A stretch of 64,000 bases of DNA, taken from contig DATELK010000086.1 in assembly GCA_035276685.1 (NCBI GenBank), positions 1 to 64,000 of the forward strand, given 5' to 3'. This document shows, one piece after another, positions 10,182 to 18,398 of this stretch (its first letter is position 1; the number at the start of each line of letters is the position of its first letter). This DNA is from JACVRN01 sp035276685. Lineage in GTDB: Bacteria > Acidobacteriota > Blastocatellia > Pyrinomonadales > Pyrinomonadaceae. Below the pieces are notes generated by a model. It did not search any database. It was not told the DNA's origin and saw nothing but the letters and a program-made list of their open reading frames with translations. Both the position numbers and the translations under genes were made by a program.

Positions 10182-10269
10182 GGATACCTCTGGCTAAAGA
10201 ATTAATGCTTAATCGAAACCAGACACTTTAACAGCAGAGGCACGCGGAAGGCAAAAGACGAAAGTATTT

Positions 10270-10349
10270 AACAGGGATGGACAGGATAGACAGGATAAAA
10301 GAGAAGAGCTTGCTTCTTCTTTATCCTGTCTATCCTGTCCATCCCTGTT
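10270..10349. repeat. Nonamer foldback repeat, copy 1 of 5
   Basis: Two 30-nt arms (10270-10299 and 10320-10349) that are exact reverse complements. Each arm is ACAGGGAT, ACAGGAT, ACAGGAT units set 9 nt apart; the variable dinucleotides are GG and AG. The loop region (AGAGAAG...CTTCTTC) extends the stem. This copy sits between two divergent gene starts, so it is not placed as a terminator. Confidence 0.9.
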
Positions 10350-10451
10350 AATTTCTTCAAAGCCGGAAGCTTTGTACACACTTTCGCCGCTTTACCTTTA
10401 CCTTTTGGCTTTATAGAAGTGGCTACTTGACGAGTAAAGGGAGGGTTCATC

Positions 10452-11321
10452 ATGCCAGAGAGCAGAGAACTGCGTATCGCGTCGCCCGCGTCCACGGATG
10501 CGAGCGCAGATTTTTCCACCGGCTCAATCTTCTTCGTCGGCACGGCAACGGTCGTGCTGCGCTATGCCGGTTTCACTATCCTGACCGACCCGAACTTTCT
10601 TCATGCGGGCGACCACGTTCACTTGGGCTACGGGCTCACGGCCCAGCGCCTGACCAACCCCGCCATGGAGATAGAGCAGTTGCCCCCGCTCGATTTTGTA
10701 GTGCTGTCTCATTATCACGGCGACCACTTCGACCGAGTGGCCGAAGAGCGTTTGAGGAAGGACGTGCCTATCCTGACCACGGAGCACGCGGCGGGAGAGC
10801 TGAAGGACAAGGGCTTTACGGAGCCCGTCGCTCTGGACACGTGGGACTCCATGACGGTGCAGAAAGGAAATGCTCGCGTGCGCGTCACCTCAATGCCGGG
10901 ACGCCACGGCCCGCCCATCGTCGAGAAGTTTCTGCCGCCCGTGATGGGCAGCATGCTTGAGTTTGAAACGACCGAAGGCAGGACGGCGCTTCGTCTCTAC
11001 ATCACGGGCGACACGTTGGTCTTCGACGACTTGAACGAGATTCCGAAGCGTTACCCGTCGATTGACCTCGCGCTCTTTCACCTGGGCGGAACTGAGATAA
11101 TGGGAATACTGCTCACGATGGACGCCGAGCAGGGCGTGGAAGCCATACGCATCATCAACCCGCGCGAAGTCATACCGATTCACTACAACGACTACGAGGT
11201 CTTCAAGTCGCCGCTGGAGGATTTCAAAAAGGCTGTGGAGGCCGCAGGCTTCGCAGACCGCGTCAGATACCTGAGCCACGGCGAGACCTACAACTTCGAA
11301 ATCCCCGAAAGCCGCAGGTGA
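10452..11321 (+). CDS. Metallo-beta-lactamase-fold hydrolase (UlaG/YtxP-like)
   Basis: A 289-residue MBL-fold protein. The metal motif SHYHGDHFD gives His87, His89, Asp91 and His92; further ligands are in GRHGPP, ITGDTL and PIHYND. The N-terminal segment IFFVGTATVVLRYAGFTILTDPNF is typical of the L-ascorbate-6-phosphate lactonase/Zn-dependent hydrolase subgroup rather than antibiotic lactamases. No signal peptide, so cytoplasmic. A GGGAGGG ribosome-binding site precedes the ATG. It is monocistronic, followed by a very stable hairpin and a terminator. Substrate cannot be assigned. Confidence 0.82.
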   Translation: MPESRELRIASPASTDASADFSTGSIFFVGTATVVLRYAGFTILTDPNFLHAGDHVHLGYGLTAQRLTNPAMEIEQLPPLDFVVLSHYHGDHFDRVAEERLRKDVPILTTEHAAGELKDKGFTEPVALDTWDSMTVQKGNARVRVTSMPGRHGPPIVEKFLPPVMGSMLEFETTEGRTALRLYITGDTLVFDDLNEIPKRYPSIDLALFHLGGTEIMGILLTMDAEQGVEAIRIINPREVIPIHYNDYEVFKSPLEDFKKAVEAAGFADRVRYLSHGETYNFEIPESRR

Positions 11322-11325
11322 GAAA

Positions 11326-11423
11326 CAGGTCAGAACCGCCTGCGGTAGCGGGCGGGTATTAGCTAGAGTAGAGTCAAGATGTAGCTTACAGACCCGCCCG
11401 CTATCGCAGGCGGTTCTGACCTG
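11326..11423. repeat. GC-rich long hairpin after the MBL-fold gene
   Basis: Arms 11326-11357 and 11392-11423 pair over 32 bp with one G-T mismatch that would be a G-U wobble in RNA; loop of 34 nt. The arm core is CCGCCTGCGGTAGCGGGCGG. Unlike the other repeats it has no short internal period and no T-run, and appears only once in this window. Confidence 0.85.
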
Positions 11424-11454
11424 CTCTATGCGCGTCTCTAGTACTCTGAATGCG

Positions 11455-11492
11455 AAAAGCCCGGAAGAGTAATTCACCTCTTCCGGGCTTTT
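11455..11492. terminator. Bidirectional Rho-independent terminator
   Basis: A perfect 15-bp stem (AAAAGCCCGGAAGAG with CTCTTCCGGGCTTTT) and an 8-nt loop, lying between the convergent MBL-fold gene and the end of the act-cox operon. A/T-rich stem ends give a T-run on both strands, so it can stop both transcripts. Confidence 0.9.
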
Positions 11493-11513
11493 GATTTCGA
11501 GATAAGCTTGAGC

Positions 11514-11837
11514 CTAACGCGTGCTCTTGGAAGCGGGGACGCCGCCGACGCCGCTCGTCGCGGGCCGCGTGAAGTAGTCCGAGAGCGTCAGCGAAACCAG
11601 TATGGCCAGCCAGAAGAAGCCAGAGATGACGACTATCTTCGTCAACCTGGTGCTGTATCGCACGTGCATGAAGAAGAGCACCACGAGCACTGCTTTTGTG
11701 ACTGCCACGGCGAGCGCTATGACGACGTTCATGCGCCCGAAGTCGTAGAGAGCCACCCAGTACGTGACGACCGTCAGCACCATCAACGCGCCGAAGATGA
11801 GGAAGTAGATTGTTTTGGATACTATGTGCTCAGACAT
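11514..11837 (-). CDS. Cytochrome c oxidase subunit IV family protein
   Basis: A 107-residue protein with three predicted membrane helices (about 9-30, 37-59, 70-88). TKAVLVVLFFMHVRYSTRL is characteristic of bacterial heme-copper oxidase subunit IV/CoxD, a small assembly or stabilising subunit of the inner-membrane complex. It is the last gene of the act-cox operon, 18 nt after coxC, and is followed by the bidirectional terminator. ATG start at 11837. Confidence 0.85.
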   Translation of the reverse strand: MSEHIVSKTIYFLIFGALMVLTVVTYWVALYDFGRMNVVIALAVAVTKAVLVVLFFMHVRYSTRLTKIVVISGFFWLAILVSLTLSDYFTRPATSGVGGVPASKSTR

Positions 11838-11855
11838 GATTCAGACTCGATTCCT

Positions 11856-12665
11856 TCAGTGACCTCCGCCGACGCCGTGCGCGCCCAGCAGGTACAGCAA
11901 CGGGAAAAGAAATATCCAGACGATGTCCACGAAGTGCCAGTAGAGCCCTCCCAACTCCACCGGCGAGTGATACTCGGGCGAGAAGCGACCCTTCCACGCC
12001 ATAATCGTCAGGACAATGAGCATCCCTAAGCCTATGACCATGTGCAGCGCGTGCAGGCCCGTCATGGCGAAGTAGATGAAGAAGAACATCTCAACGCGGC
12101 TGGCGAAGTTCGGGTCGGGCTTCTGCTCCTGCCCTGTCTGCACGGCCTGCGGGTTCCGCTCCGTAGTCGCGTCTCTTCCGGGCTCCTGAGCGGGCGAGCC
12201 GTGCCCGGACTCTCCCCACTTGAAGGGCCTGCTCGGAAAGAGTCTGCCTGGAATCTCGTTCTTCTCGTACTTGTCGTAATACTCGAAGGCTTTGACGACG
12301 AGGAAGGCCGTGCCGAGTATCATCGTCAGTATGAGCATGACGACTATCATCATGCGCTTTCCGACCTGCGAGTAGTAGACGGCGAGCGCCATCGTCAGAC
12401 TGCTGCAAATCAGCACAATCGTGTTGGCGAACCCCATCTTGACGTTGAGCGCGTTGCTGGCGGCGGCAAAGGCGTCCGCGTTGTAGGCGCGGTAGAGTAT
12501 GTAGGCCATGAACATCCCGCCGAAGAACATTATTTCGGTGACGAGGAATATCCACATGCCCAGAGTGCCCGCCTCCCGCTGCTGCTCCATGTTCTCGAAA
12601 TGGTGCTGCAACGCCGCGTGAGCCGACGCCGGGTGCCCTGTGGTCGTATGCACTGCTTCAGCCAA
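11856..12665 (-). CDS. coxC: Heme-copper oxidase subunit III
   Basis: Subunit III of the caa3-type oxidase. Predicted seven-helix layout with the family motifs TLGMWIFLVTEIMFFGGMF near the N-terminus and ALHMVIGLGM plus GLYWHFVDIVWIFLFPLLYL at the end. A hydrophilic insertion of about 50 residues (about 150-195, rich in G, E, P and Q) separates the central helices, which is unusual. The start is a TTG at 12665 with GGGAGA 8 nt upstream. It follows coxA after a 93-nt spacer that carries a heptamer foldback, and precedes subunit IV. Confidence 0.93.
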   Translation of the reverse strand: MAEAVHTTTGHPASAHAALQHHFENMEQQREAGTLGMWIFLVTEIMFFGGMFMAYILYRAYNADAFAAASNALNVKMGFANTIVLICSSLTMALAVYYSQVGKRMMIVVMLILTMILGTAFLVVKAFEYYDKYEKNEIPGRLFPSRPFKWGESGHGSPAQEPGRDATTERNPQAVQTGQEQKPDPNFASRVEMFFFIYFAMTGLHALHMVIGLGMLIVLTIMAWKGRFSPEYHSPVELGGLYWHFVDIVWIFLFPLLYLLGAHGVGGGH

Positions 12666-12689
12666 TTTTCCGTTCTCCCGTGAAAAGGC

Positions 12690-12753
12690 AATGCAGAAGT
12701 CAGAATGCAGAATGATGAATTAATTTTGCATTCTGCACTCTGCGTTCATCATT
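12690..12753. repeat. Heptamer foldback repeat (TGCAGAA family) between coxA and coxC
   Basis: Arms 12690-12720 and 12723-12753 carry CAGAATG/TGCAGAA heptamers in inverted orientation; CAGAATGCA pairs with TGCATTCTG and a second GCAGA/TCTGC block pairs outside it. It resembles the copy at 27310-27385. It lies inside an operon, so it could set the coxA:coxC mRNA ratio. Confidence 0.8.
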
Positions 12754-12758
12754 CCTTA

Positions 12759-14429
12759 TTAGTCCGTAGGTAAAATCTTGTTCACGACTACCTTCTCTTC
12801 CCTGGGGCGATACTCGTATGGCTCCCAGGTGACGATAGGTGTCTCTTCAAAGTTCTCTGTCGGCGGAGGGCTGCTGGTCTGCCACTCAAGGCCGGTCGCC
12901 CCCCACGGATTAGCCGGCGCGTACTTGCCGTAGCGCATAGACCACGGCAGGTAAATCATGGGCAGCAAGTAACCAGCGCCGAGTATGCTCGCGCCAGCCG
13001 TGCTGAAGACGTTGAGCATCTGCCAGATGGGGTCGTCCGGGTACGCGGCATAGCGGCGCGGCATACCCATGTAGCCCAGTATGAACTGCGGGAAGAAGGT
13101 CAGGTTAAAGCCCACGAAGATAATCAGGGCTGACAGACGCGCCCATCCTTCCGGGTACATGCGCCCCGTCAGCTTCGGCCACCAGTAGTGCAGCCCGCCG
13201 AGGTAGGCCATCACGGTGCCTCCGACCATCACGTAATGAAAGTGCGCGACGACGAAGTAGGTGTCGTGGACGTGAATGTCCAGGCCGATTGCGGCCAGAA
13301 AGAGACCCGTCGTGCCGCCTATCAGGAAGAAGCCTATGAAGCCCAGGGCGTAGAGCATGGGCGTGTCGTACGAGATAGAGCCACGATAGAGCGTGGCCGT
13401 CCAGTTAAAGACCTTGATGGCCGAAGGGATGGCCACGAAGTAAGAGAGGAACGAGAAGATGAGCGAGCCGTAGATGCTCTGCCCGCTAGTGAACATGTGA
13501 TGGCCCCAGACTAGGAAGCCGTAGATGGCTATGCCCAGAGAGGCGAAGGCCACGAACTTGTAGCCAAATATATTCTTGCGCGAGAAGGCGGCAATCAACT
13601 CGGAGATAACGCCCATCCCCGGCAGCAGCATGATGTAGACGGCCGGGTGCGAGTAGAACCAGAAAAGGTGCTGGAACAGTATGGGGTCGCCGCCGATGGC
13701 CGGGTCGAAGATGCCTACACGAAAGACGCGCTCAAGGCCTACGAGCAGAATGGTGACGGCGATGACCGGCGTGCCCAAGACCATGATAAGGCTCGTCGCG
13801 TAGTGTGACCAGATAAAGAGCGGCAGGCGATACCAGGTCATCCCCGGCGCTCTCATAGTGTGAATCGTGACGATGAAATTCAGGCCCGTCAGAATCGAAG
13901 AGAAGCCGGTGATGAAGACGCCTATGGCGGCCGCCATGACGTACGAGTTCGAGTAGGTGGAGCTATAGGGCGTGTAGAAAGTCCAGCCCGTGTCAACGCC
14001 CCCTGCGACCACGGCGTAAAGGATAAAGGCCGCGCCGACGACCAGTATGTACCAGCTTAAAAGATTGATTTTCGGAAACGCCAAATCCTTCGCCCCTATC
14101 ATAATCGGGACAAGGAAGTTTCCGAGCGTGGCGGGCACACTGGGAATCAGGAACAGGAAGACCATCACCACGCCGTGCATGGTGAAGAACTTGTTGTAAG
14201 TTTCCGGCTGAACCAAATCCGAGTGCGGCGTCAGAAGCTCAAGCCTAATCATGACCGCGAACGCACCGCCCAGAAAGAAGAAGAAGGTGATGGTTATCAG
14301 GTACAGGATGGCTATGCGCTTGTGGTCTTTGGTCAGAAGCCAGGACTTAATGGAGTAAGCGCGGTTGATGTAGTTGTCTTTCGGCGGTACGACCGCCACT
14401 CCGTCATCTATTCTCGCTGCGTCTATCAT
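12759..14429 (-). CDS. coxA: Cytochrome c oxidase subunit I
   Basis: Catalytic heme-copper subunit of an A-type oxidase, 556 residues and 12 helices. Heme and CuB ligands are visible: FTMHGVVMVFLF (low-spin heme His), HLFWFYSHPAVYIMLLPG (CuB His and cross-linked Tyr context), WGHHMF (two CuB His), and HDTYFVVAHFHYVM (heme a3 and a His). The YSHPAVY motif supports the A-family K-channel Tyr. The ATG at 14429 overlaps the coxB stop (ATGA), so the two subunits are translationally coupled. It oxidises cytochrome c and reduces O2 while pumping protons, receiving electrons from the upstream act complex. Confidence 0.98.
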   Translation of the reverse strand: MIDAARIDDGVAVVPPKDNYINRAYSIKSWLLTKDHKRIAILYLITITFFFFLGGAFAVMIRLELLTPHSDLVQPETYNKFFTMHGVVMVFLFLIPSVPATLGNFLVPIMIGAKDLAFPKINLLSWYILVVGAAFILYAVVAGGVDTGWTFYTPYSSTYSNSYVMAAAIGVFITGFSSILTGLNFIVTIHTMRAPGMTWYRLPLFIWSHYATSLIMVLGTPVIAVTILLVGLERVFRVGIFDPAIGGDPILFQHLFWFYSHPAVYIMLLPGMGVISELIAAFSRKNIFGYKFVAFASLGIAIYGFLVWGHHMFTSGQSIYGSLIFSFLSYFVAIPSAIKVFNWTATLYRGSISYDTPMLYALGFIGFFLIGGTTGLFLAAIGLDIHVHDTYFVVAHFHYVMVGGTVMAYLGGLHYWWPKLTGRMYPEGWARLSALIIFVGFNLTFFPQFILGYMGMPRRYAAYPDDPIWQMLNVFSTAGASILGAGYLLPMIYLPWSMRYGKYAPANPWGATGLEWQTSSPPPTENFEETPIVTWEPYEYRPREEKVVVNKILPTD

Positions 14430-15553
14430 TGCTGTCTATTTCCTTGTCTGGCCGGTGTCCCTGTCTGATTAGCGCCAGCACCCGTGCTCGTCGTGTTAGA
14501 GTTCGGAGCGCCGCCACGATTCGCCTGCGAAGCCGTAGTAGGCACGCTGGTCGGGCGAGCGTTAGACTGCGCGGGCGTGTTGATTGAGCCCTGCTGTTGT
14601 TGCCCGCCTTGCGCCCCGAGCGACTTGATATAAGCTATTAATTGTAGAAGCTGTTCTTCCGAGACCTGTCCCTGGAAGGTCGGCATGATGGGCTGAAAGC
14701 CCGCGACTGTTTTAGCGTTCGGGTTCAGGATTGATTCCCGCAGGTATGATTCGTCGGCCACAAGCGTCTGCCCGTTCTGTAGCTGAACGCTCTTTCCGAA
14801 GATGCCGTCGAGCACAGGCCCACGGCCCTGCGCGTCCGAGCGGTGGCAGGTGTTGCAGGCCAAATCCTGAAAGACCTTCTGTCCCTGAGAGGCCAGAGAG
14901 CCTTCGGCCGCGCCTCCCGAAAGCCACGCCTCGTACTCCGAAGGCTCCATCACGTAAACGGTGCCAATCATGCCCGAGTGGTTCGTGCCGCAATACTCGG
15001 CGCAGAAGATGTGATACTTGCCCGGCTTGGTGGCCTTGAACCACATGGTCGTGTAGCGGCCCGGCACCACGTCCTGCTTGATGCGAAAGTCCGGTATGTA
15101 GAAGCTGTGCAGCACGTCTTCGGTCGTCATCGTGAGCCGTATGCTGGTGTTGACGGGCACGTGCAGCTCGTTAATCTCGCGGTTTCCTTCCGGGTGCTGA
15201 ATCTTCCACATCCACTGCTTGCCCACGACGTAGATGTCCATCGTGTCTCGCGGCGGCCGCGCCATAGTGAAATAGACGTAGGCTCCGCCGACGAACATCA
15301 GCATGGCTATGCCGAAGGGAATCACCGTCCAGGTAATCTCCAGCTTGTTGGAGCCTTCAATCGGGCGGGGCACTTCGTCCGGCGAGCGGCGGCGGTACTT
15401 TATGAAGAAGTAGAAGATGAAGGCCACCACCAGCACGGAGAAGAAGACGCTGACGGCCGTGATAAAGAAGAAGAGCCCGTCAACCTTGTCTGCGACCGTA
15501 GACGCCTGGTCAGGGAAGAGCGGAAAATTGCGTATGAGTGATAAAGAGTTCAC
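14426..15553 (-). CDS. coxB: Cytochrome c oxidase subunit II with fused cytochrome c (caa3 type)
   Basis: Two N-terminal membrane helices, then a cupredoxin domain with the CuA motif CAEYCGTNHSGM (two Cys, His, Met), then a cytochrome c domain with CNTCH and a likely Met ligand in PIMPTFQG. The fused heme makes this a caa3 oxidase, able to take electrons directly from the act complex. A 65-residue tail rich in Q, N, T, S and A follows and has no known role. The start is a GTG at 15553 without a clear ribosome-binding site; SCO lies just upstream and coxA overlaps its stop by 4 nt. Confidence 0.96.
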   Translation of the reverse strand: MNSLSLIRNFPLFPDQASTVADKVDGLFFFITAVSVFFSVLVVAFIFYFFIKYRRRSPDEVPRPIEGSNKLEITWTVIPFGIAMLMFVGGAYVYFTMARPPRDTMDIYVVGKQWMWKIQHPEGNREINELHVPVNTSIRLTMTTEDVLHSFYIPDFRIKQDVVPGRYTTMWFKATKPGKYHIFCAEYCGTNHSGMIGTVYVMEPSEYEAWLSGGAAEGSLASQGQKVFQDLACNTCHRSDAQGRGPVLDGIFGKSVQLQNGQTLVADESYLRESILNPNAKTVAGFQPIMPTFQGQVSEEQLLQLIAYIKSLGAQGGQQQQGSINTPAQSNARPTSVPTTASQANRGGAPNSNTTSTGAGANQTGTPARQGNRQQ

Positions 15554-15562
15554 TGTGAAAAC

Positions 15563-16525
15563 TTATGCCTCCCTCAATGCTCTCTGACGCCCTGCCTCGC
15601 GCCGCTTCAAAACGAATATCAGCAGCGCCAGCCCGAAGAAGGTGGCGAAGCCCAGAATCCGAATAGCATTCATGATGGCGAAGCCGTACTTTCCGGTCTG
15701 CGGGTCGTAGTGAAAACAGTAGAGAAGAATCTGGTCTACGGGCGAGCCAATCTTGTTATTAGAAGCTTCGACCAGCCCCAGTTGCATGTCTCTGGGCGCG
15801 TACTCTATGCCGTAGAAGTAGCGCGAAACTTTTCCTTCAGGCGTCAGAATCATGATGCCCGAAGCGTGCGCGAACTGCTTGGTCTCTTCGTCCCATGCGA
15901 AGTGAAACCCTACCGAGTCGGTTAAAGCCTGAATCGAGGATTCGGAGCCGGTCAGGAAGTGCCAGCCTGCGCCCGCGCCCTCTCGCCCGTAGCGAGCAAG
16001 GTAAGCGTCCTTCTTCTGCTTTGCCAGGTCTGCCTTTTCGCGCGGGTCGAAGCTGACGGTCACGACCTCGAAGTCGCGGCCCACGTCGAACTTCAAAGCC
16101 TTGAGGCTTCCGGTCAATCCGTTCAGCACCTGCGTGCAGAGCATCGGGCAGTCGTAATAAACCAGCGACAGCACCACAGGCTTCTTGCCGAAGTACTGGC
16201 CTAGGCGCACCTCCTGGCCGCTCTCGTCCGTGAAGACCAAATCGAGCGGCACCTGATTGTTGAGCCTCTGGTCAATTCCCACCTGCCTGAGCGGCGCGGG
16301 CAGGTTCTCTTTCGGAGCATCCGAGGGCTGGACTATCTTCGGCTCGCGCATTTTGGGGAGCGGGTCAGGCGCGGTCGCGCCTCCCTGCGCCAGAGCCAGC
16401 GTAGAGAAAACTGATAAGCAGAGGATGGCGAGGAGCAGGCGGCGGGCGTGACTTAGCCCGCGCACGCTTACCTGCGCTCTTCTGCTTTCGGGTCTATTCA
16501 TAATGGGTACTGCTACGACTTTCAT
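15563..16525 (-). CDS. SCO1/SenC family copper chaperone, membrane-anchored
   Basis: Thioredoxin-fold copper-delivery protein for the CuA site. Copper ligands are CPMLC (C-x3-C) and a downstream His in QFAHASGIMILTP. An N-terminal signal (LLLAILCLSVFSTLALAQG) and a C-terminal membrane helix (IRILGFATFFGLALLIFVL) hold it in the periplasm; the C-terminal anchor is less common than an N-terminal one. The ATG at 16525 overlaps the stop of the upstream gene, although an internal ATG near 16501 is possible. It lies directly before coxB, consistent with assembly of that subunit. Confidence 0.93.
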   Translation of the reverse strand: MKVVAVPIMNRPESRRAQVSVRGLSHARRLLLAILCLSVFSTLALAQGGATAPDPLPKMREPKIVQPSDAPKENLPAPLRQVGIDQRLNNQVPLDLVFTDESGQEVRLGQYFGKKPVVLSLVYYDCPMLCTQVLNGLTGSLKALKFDVGRDFEVVTVSFDPREKADLAKQKKDAYLARYGREGAGAGWHFLTGSESSIQALTDSVGFHFAWDEETKQFAHASGIMILTPEGKVSRYFYGIEYAPRDMQLGLVEASNNKIGSPVDQILLYCFHYDPQTGKYGFAIMNAIRILGFATFFGLALLIFVLKRREAGRQRALREA

Positions 16526-17109
16526 GGTTGTCTGCGCTCGCTCTGCCGCCCCGAGCTTGAGTCGGAAGGCTGGGCGGGAGCGGGCGTCTGCTTTGTCTGC
16601 GTCTGGCCCTGCTGCTGTTGTTGCTGCTGGCCTCCGCTCTGCGTCGCGCTCACGGGCTTGATGCCTTCGCGCGCGACCTGTTTTATAGCTTCTTCAATAG
16701 GGATGCGTGCAATCTTCTGGTCGGGGTCGACTATGCCGTAGCTTTCAAGCTCGGTCTGCCACTTGCGGCGCACCACCTTCAACTCTGCCTGCGGCTCTTT
16801 AAGCTCAAGATTCTCGCCCTCTACCTTGTAGCCGGGCGCGGCCTGCAATCTTGGCTCGGGCGGATAACGCTCTTCCGTCGTGCGCGCCATCACGGGACGC
16901 TCGCCCTCTGCCGTGCGCGCCATTGCCTCGAAGACGTTATACATTCCTCTGAGCAGCAGGAGCGCCACCACTATGAGCCCTGCCAGAAACAGCACGAACC
17001 AGAGTATGCCGCGCGTGTTGACATCGCTGACCTCGTGCGTGATGTCAGGGTTCCTGATGTCGGAAGCGTCCGGCGTTTCGTGTATACGAGGGTCGTGTCC
17101 TCTAGCCAA
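16522..17109 (-). CDS. Act-cox-associated single-pass membrane protein, unknown function
   Basis: A 195-residue protein with a short cytoplasmic N-terminus, one membrane helix (about 34-54, ILWFVLFLAGLIVVALLLL) and an extracytoplasmic domain containing PRLQAAPGYKVEGENLE and a region ending IPIEEAIKQVAREG, then a Q-rich disordered tail with a run of seven Gln. Similar small proteins occur between actF and SCO in other act-cox operons, so it may be an assembly or bridging factor between the two complexes; that role is inference. TTG start at 17109 with GGAGG 10 nt upstream. Its stop overlaps the SCO start. Confidence 0.75.
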   Translation of the reverse strand: MARGHDPRIHETPDASDIRNPDITHEVSDVNTRGILWFVLFLAGLIVVALLLLRGMYNVFEAMARTAEGERPVMARTTEERYPPEPRLQAAPGYKVEGENLELKEPQAELKVVRRKWQTELESYGIVDPDQKIARIPIEEAIKQVAREGIKPVSATQSGGQQQQQQQGQTQTKQTPAPAQPSDSSSGRQSERRQP

Positions 17110-17163
17110 AACAGAAGTACCTCCAAAAAACTTTTACGCGCCGCTCTTAAAAACCTTCGGCTC

Positions 17164-18393
17164 TCAATGATGGTGCGCGGCTGCCGCGGCCTGCTCCAAA
17201 AGATTCTCCATCCCCTTGTCGTTGACGGGCAGAAGCGCTCGCTGGCGTAGCTGGTAAGCGAAGTAGGCGAGCCACAGCCCGCCGATGCCAATCGGGGTGA
17301 GCAGGTACATCCAGTAATTAAGAATGACCGAAAGAGCGCCGCCTCCGTGGACTTCCGCCACGGGCGCAATCATCCAGAAGAGGTCTACGAAGCGCATCAC
17401 TATCAACAGGGCCGCGATGATGGAGAGCGTGCGCGCGTGACGCTTCAAATTCCTTGAGAGCAGCAGGAAGAAGGGGACTGCGAAGTGAAAGAGCACGAGC
17501 ACCAGCCCCACGTAAGCCCAGCCGCTTCTCATCCTCCGCAAGTACCACGGAATCTCCTCCGGCAGGTTGCCGTACCAGATGAGCAGGAACTGCGAAAATC
17601 CGAAGTAGGCCCAGAGCATGACGAAGGCGAGCAGCAGCTTTCCAAGGTCGTGAAAATGTAGCGGCACCATGACGCCTTCGAGGGGCGGGCGCGTGACTAA
17701 GCGAGACGCGGCTATGATGATGAAGGCCAGCGCGCTCAGTCCCCAGCCGACCATAATCAGCAGGCCGAAGATGGTAGAGAACCATTCCGGCTCAAGCGAC
17801 ATAATCCAGTCGGTCGCCGCGAACGTCACGGTCAATCCGAAGAAGACTATGCCGGGGCCGCTGATGCCCTGCATTCTCTTTCTCAACTCGGGGTTGGCCG
17901 TCCTGTCCTGCTCAAGCGAGAGCTTGTTCAGGAGATACGTCAAAAGCCCCCAGACCGCGAAGTAGAAGACGAAGCGCCCTATGAAGAAGGGAATGTTCAG
18001 GTAGGGCTGCTTGTGCTGAATCAGCTCGCGGTGTCCGGGCGCAATCTCCGAGAGCGGGTGCGCCCACTCATAAAGCGTCCCAATCCCCAGGATGAGCGGG
18101 AGAAAGAGTATGAACATGAGCGGGATGACGCGCGTGGCCGCTTCCATGATGCGGCGAATGACGAGTCCCCAGCCTCCGCCCGAAAGATGGTGCAGCATCA
18201 TGATGGCGAGGCTTCCTATGGAAACTCCCGTCCAGAAGACGTAAGCCATCAGGTAGGCGTGAAAGAACTGCGTCTTGCCGCCGGGCGAGAGCAGCGCGCC
18301 TATGGCGCAGACAGCGAGCGCGACGATGCCCGCAATCAGCGCCAGGCGTTGCAGCCTGCCCGTCTCTACCGGAGTCGTGTACGAAGCATCCAT
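17164..18393 (-). CDS. actF: Alternative complex III subunit ActF (quinol:cytochrome c oxidoreductase membrane subunit)
   Basis: A 409-residue NrfD/PsrC-related integral membrane protein with about ten helices. It starts after a short cytoplasmic tail with RLALIAGIVALAVCAIGALL and includes FWTGVSIGSLAIMMLHHLSGGGWG, a family signature. ActF pairs with ActC in the membrane sector of alternative complex III, which takes electrons from quinol. ATG at 18393, 5 nt after the actE stop. A His-rich C-terminus (AAAAHHH) ends the protein. Confidence 0.92.
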   Translation of the reverse strand: MDASYTTPVETGRLQRLALIAGIVALAVCAIGALLSPGGKTQFFHAYLMAYVFWTGVSIGSLAIMMLHHLSGGGWGLVIRRIMEAATRVIPLMFILFLPLILGIGTLYEWAHPLSEIAPGHRELIQHKQPYLNIPFFIGRFVFYFAVWGLLTYLLNKLSLEQDRTANPELRKRMQGISGPGIVFFGLTVTFAATDWIMSLEPEWFSTIFGLLIMVGWGLSALAFIIIAASRLVTRPPLEGVMVPLHFHDLGKLLLAFVMLWAYFGFSQFLLIWYGNLPEEIPWYLRRMRSGWAYVGLVLVLFHFAVPFFLLLSRNLKRHARTLSIIAALLIVMRFVDLFWMIAPVAEVHGGGALSVILNYWMYLLTPIGIGGLWLAYFAYQLRQRALLPVNDKGMENLLEQAAAAAHHH

Positions 18394-18398
18394 GACTT

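Noticed and set aside
10270..10349. Foldback copies read only as Rho-independent terminators
   Set aside because: Copy 1 lies between two divergent gene starts and none ends in a clear T-run; terminator function may exist for some but does not explain the family.
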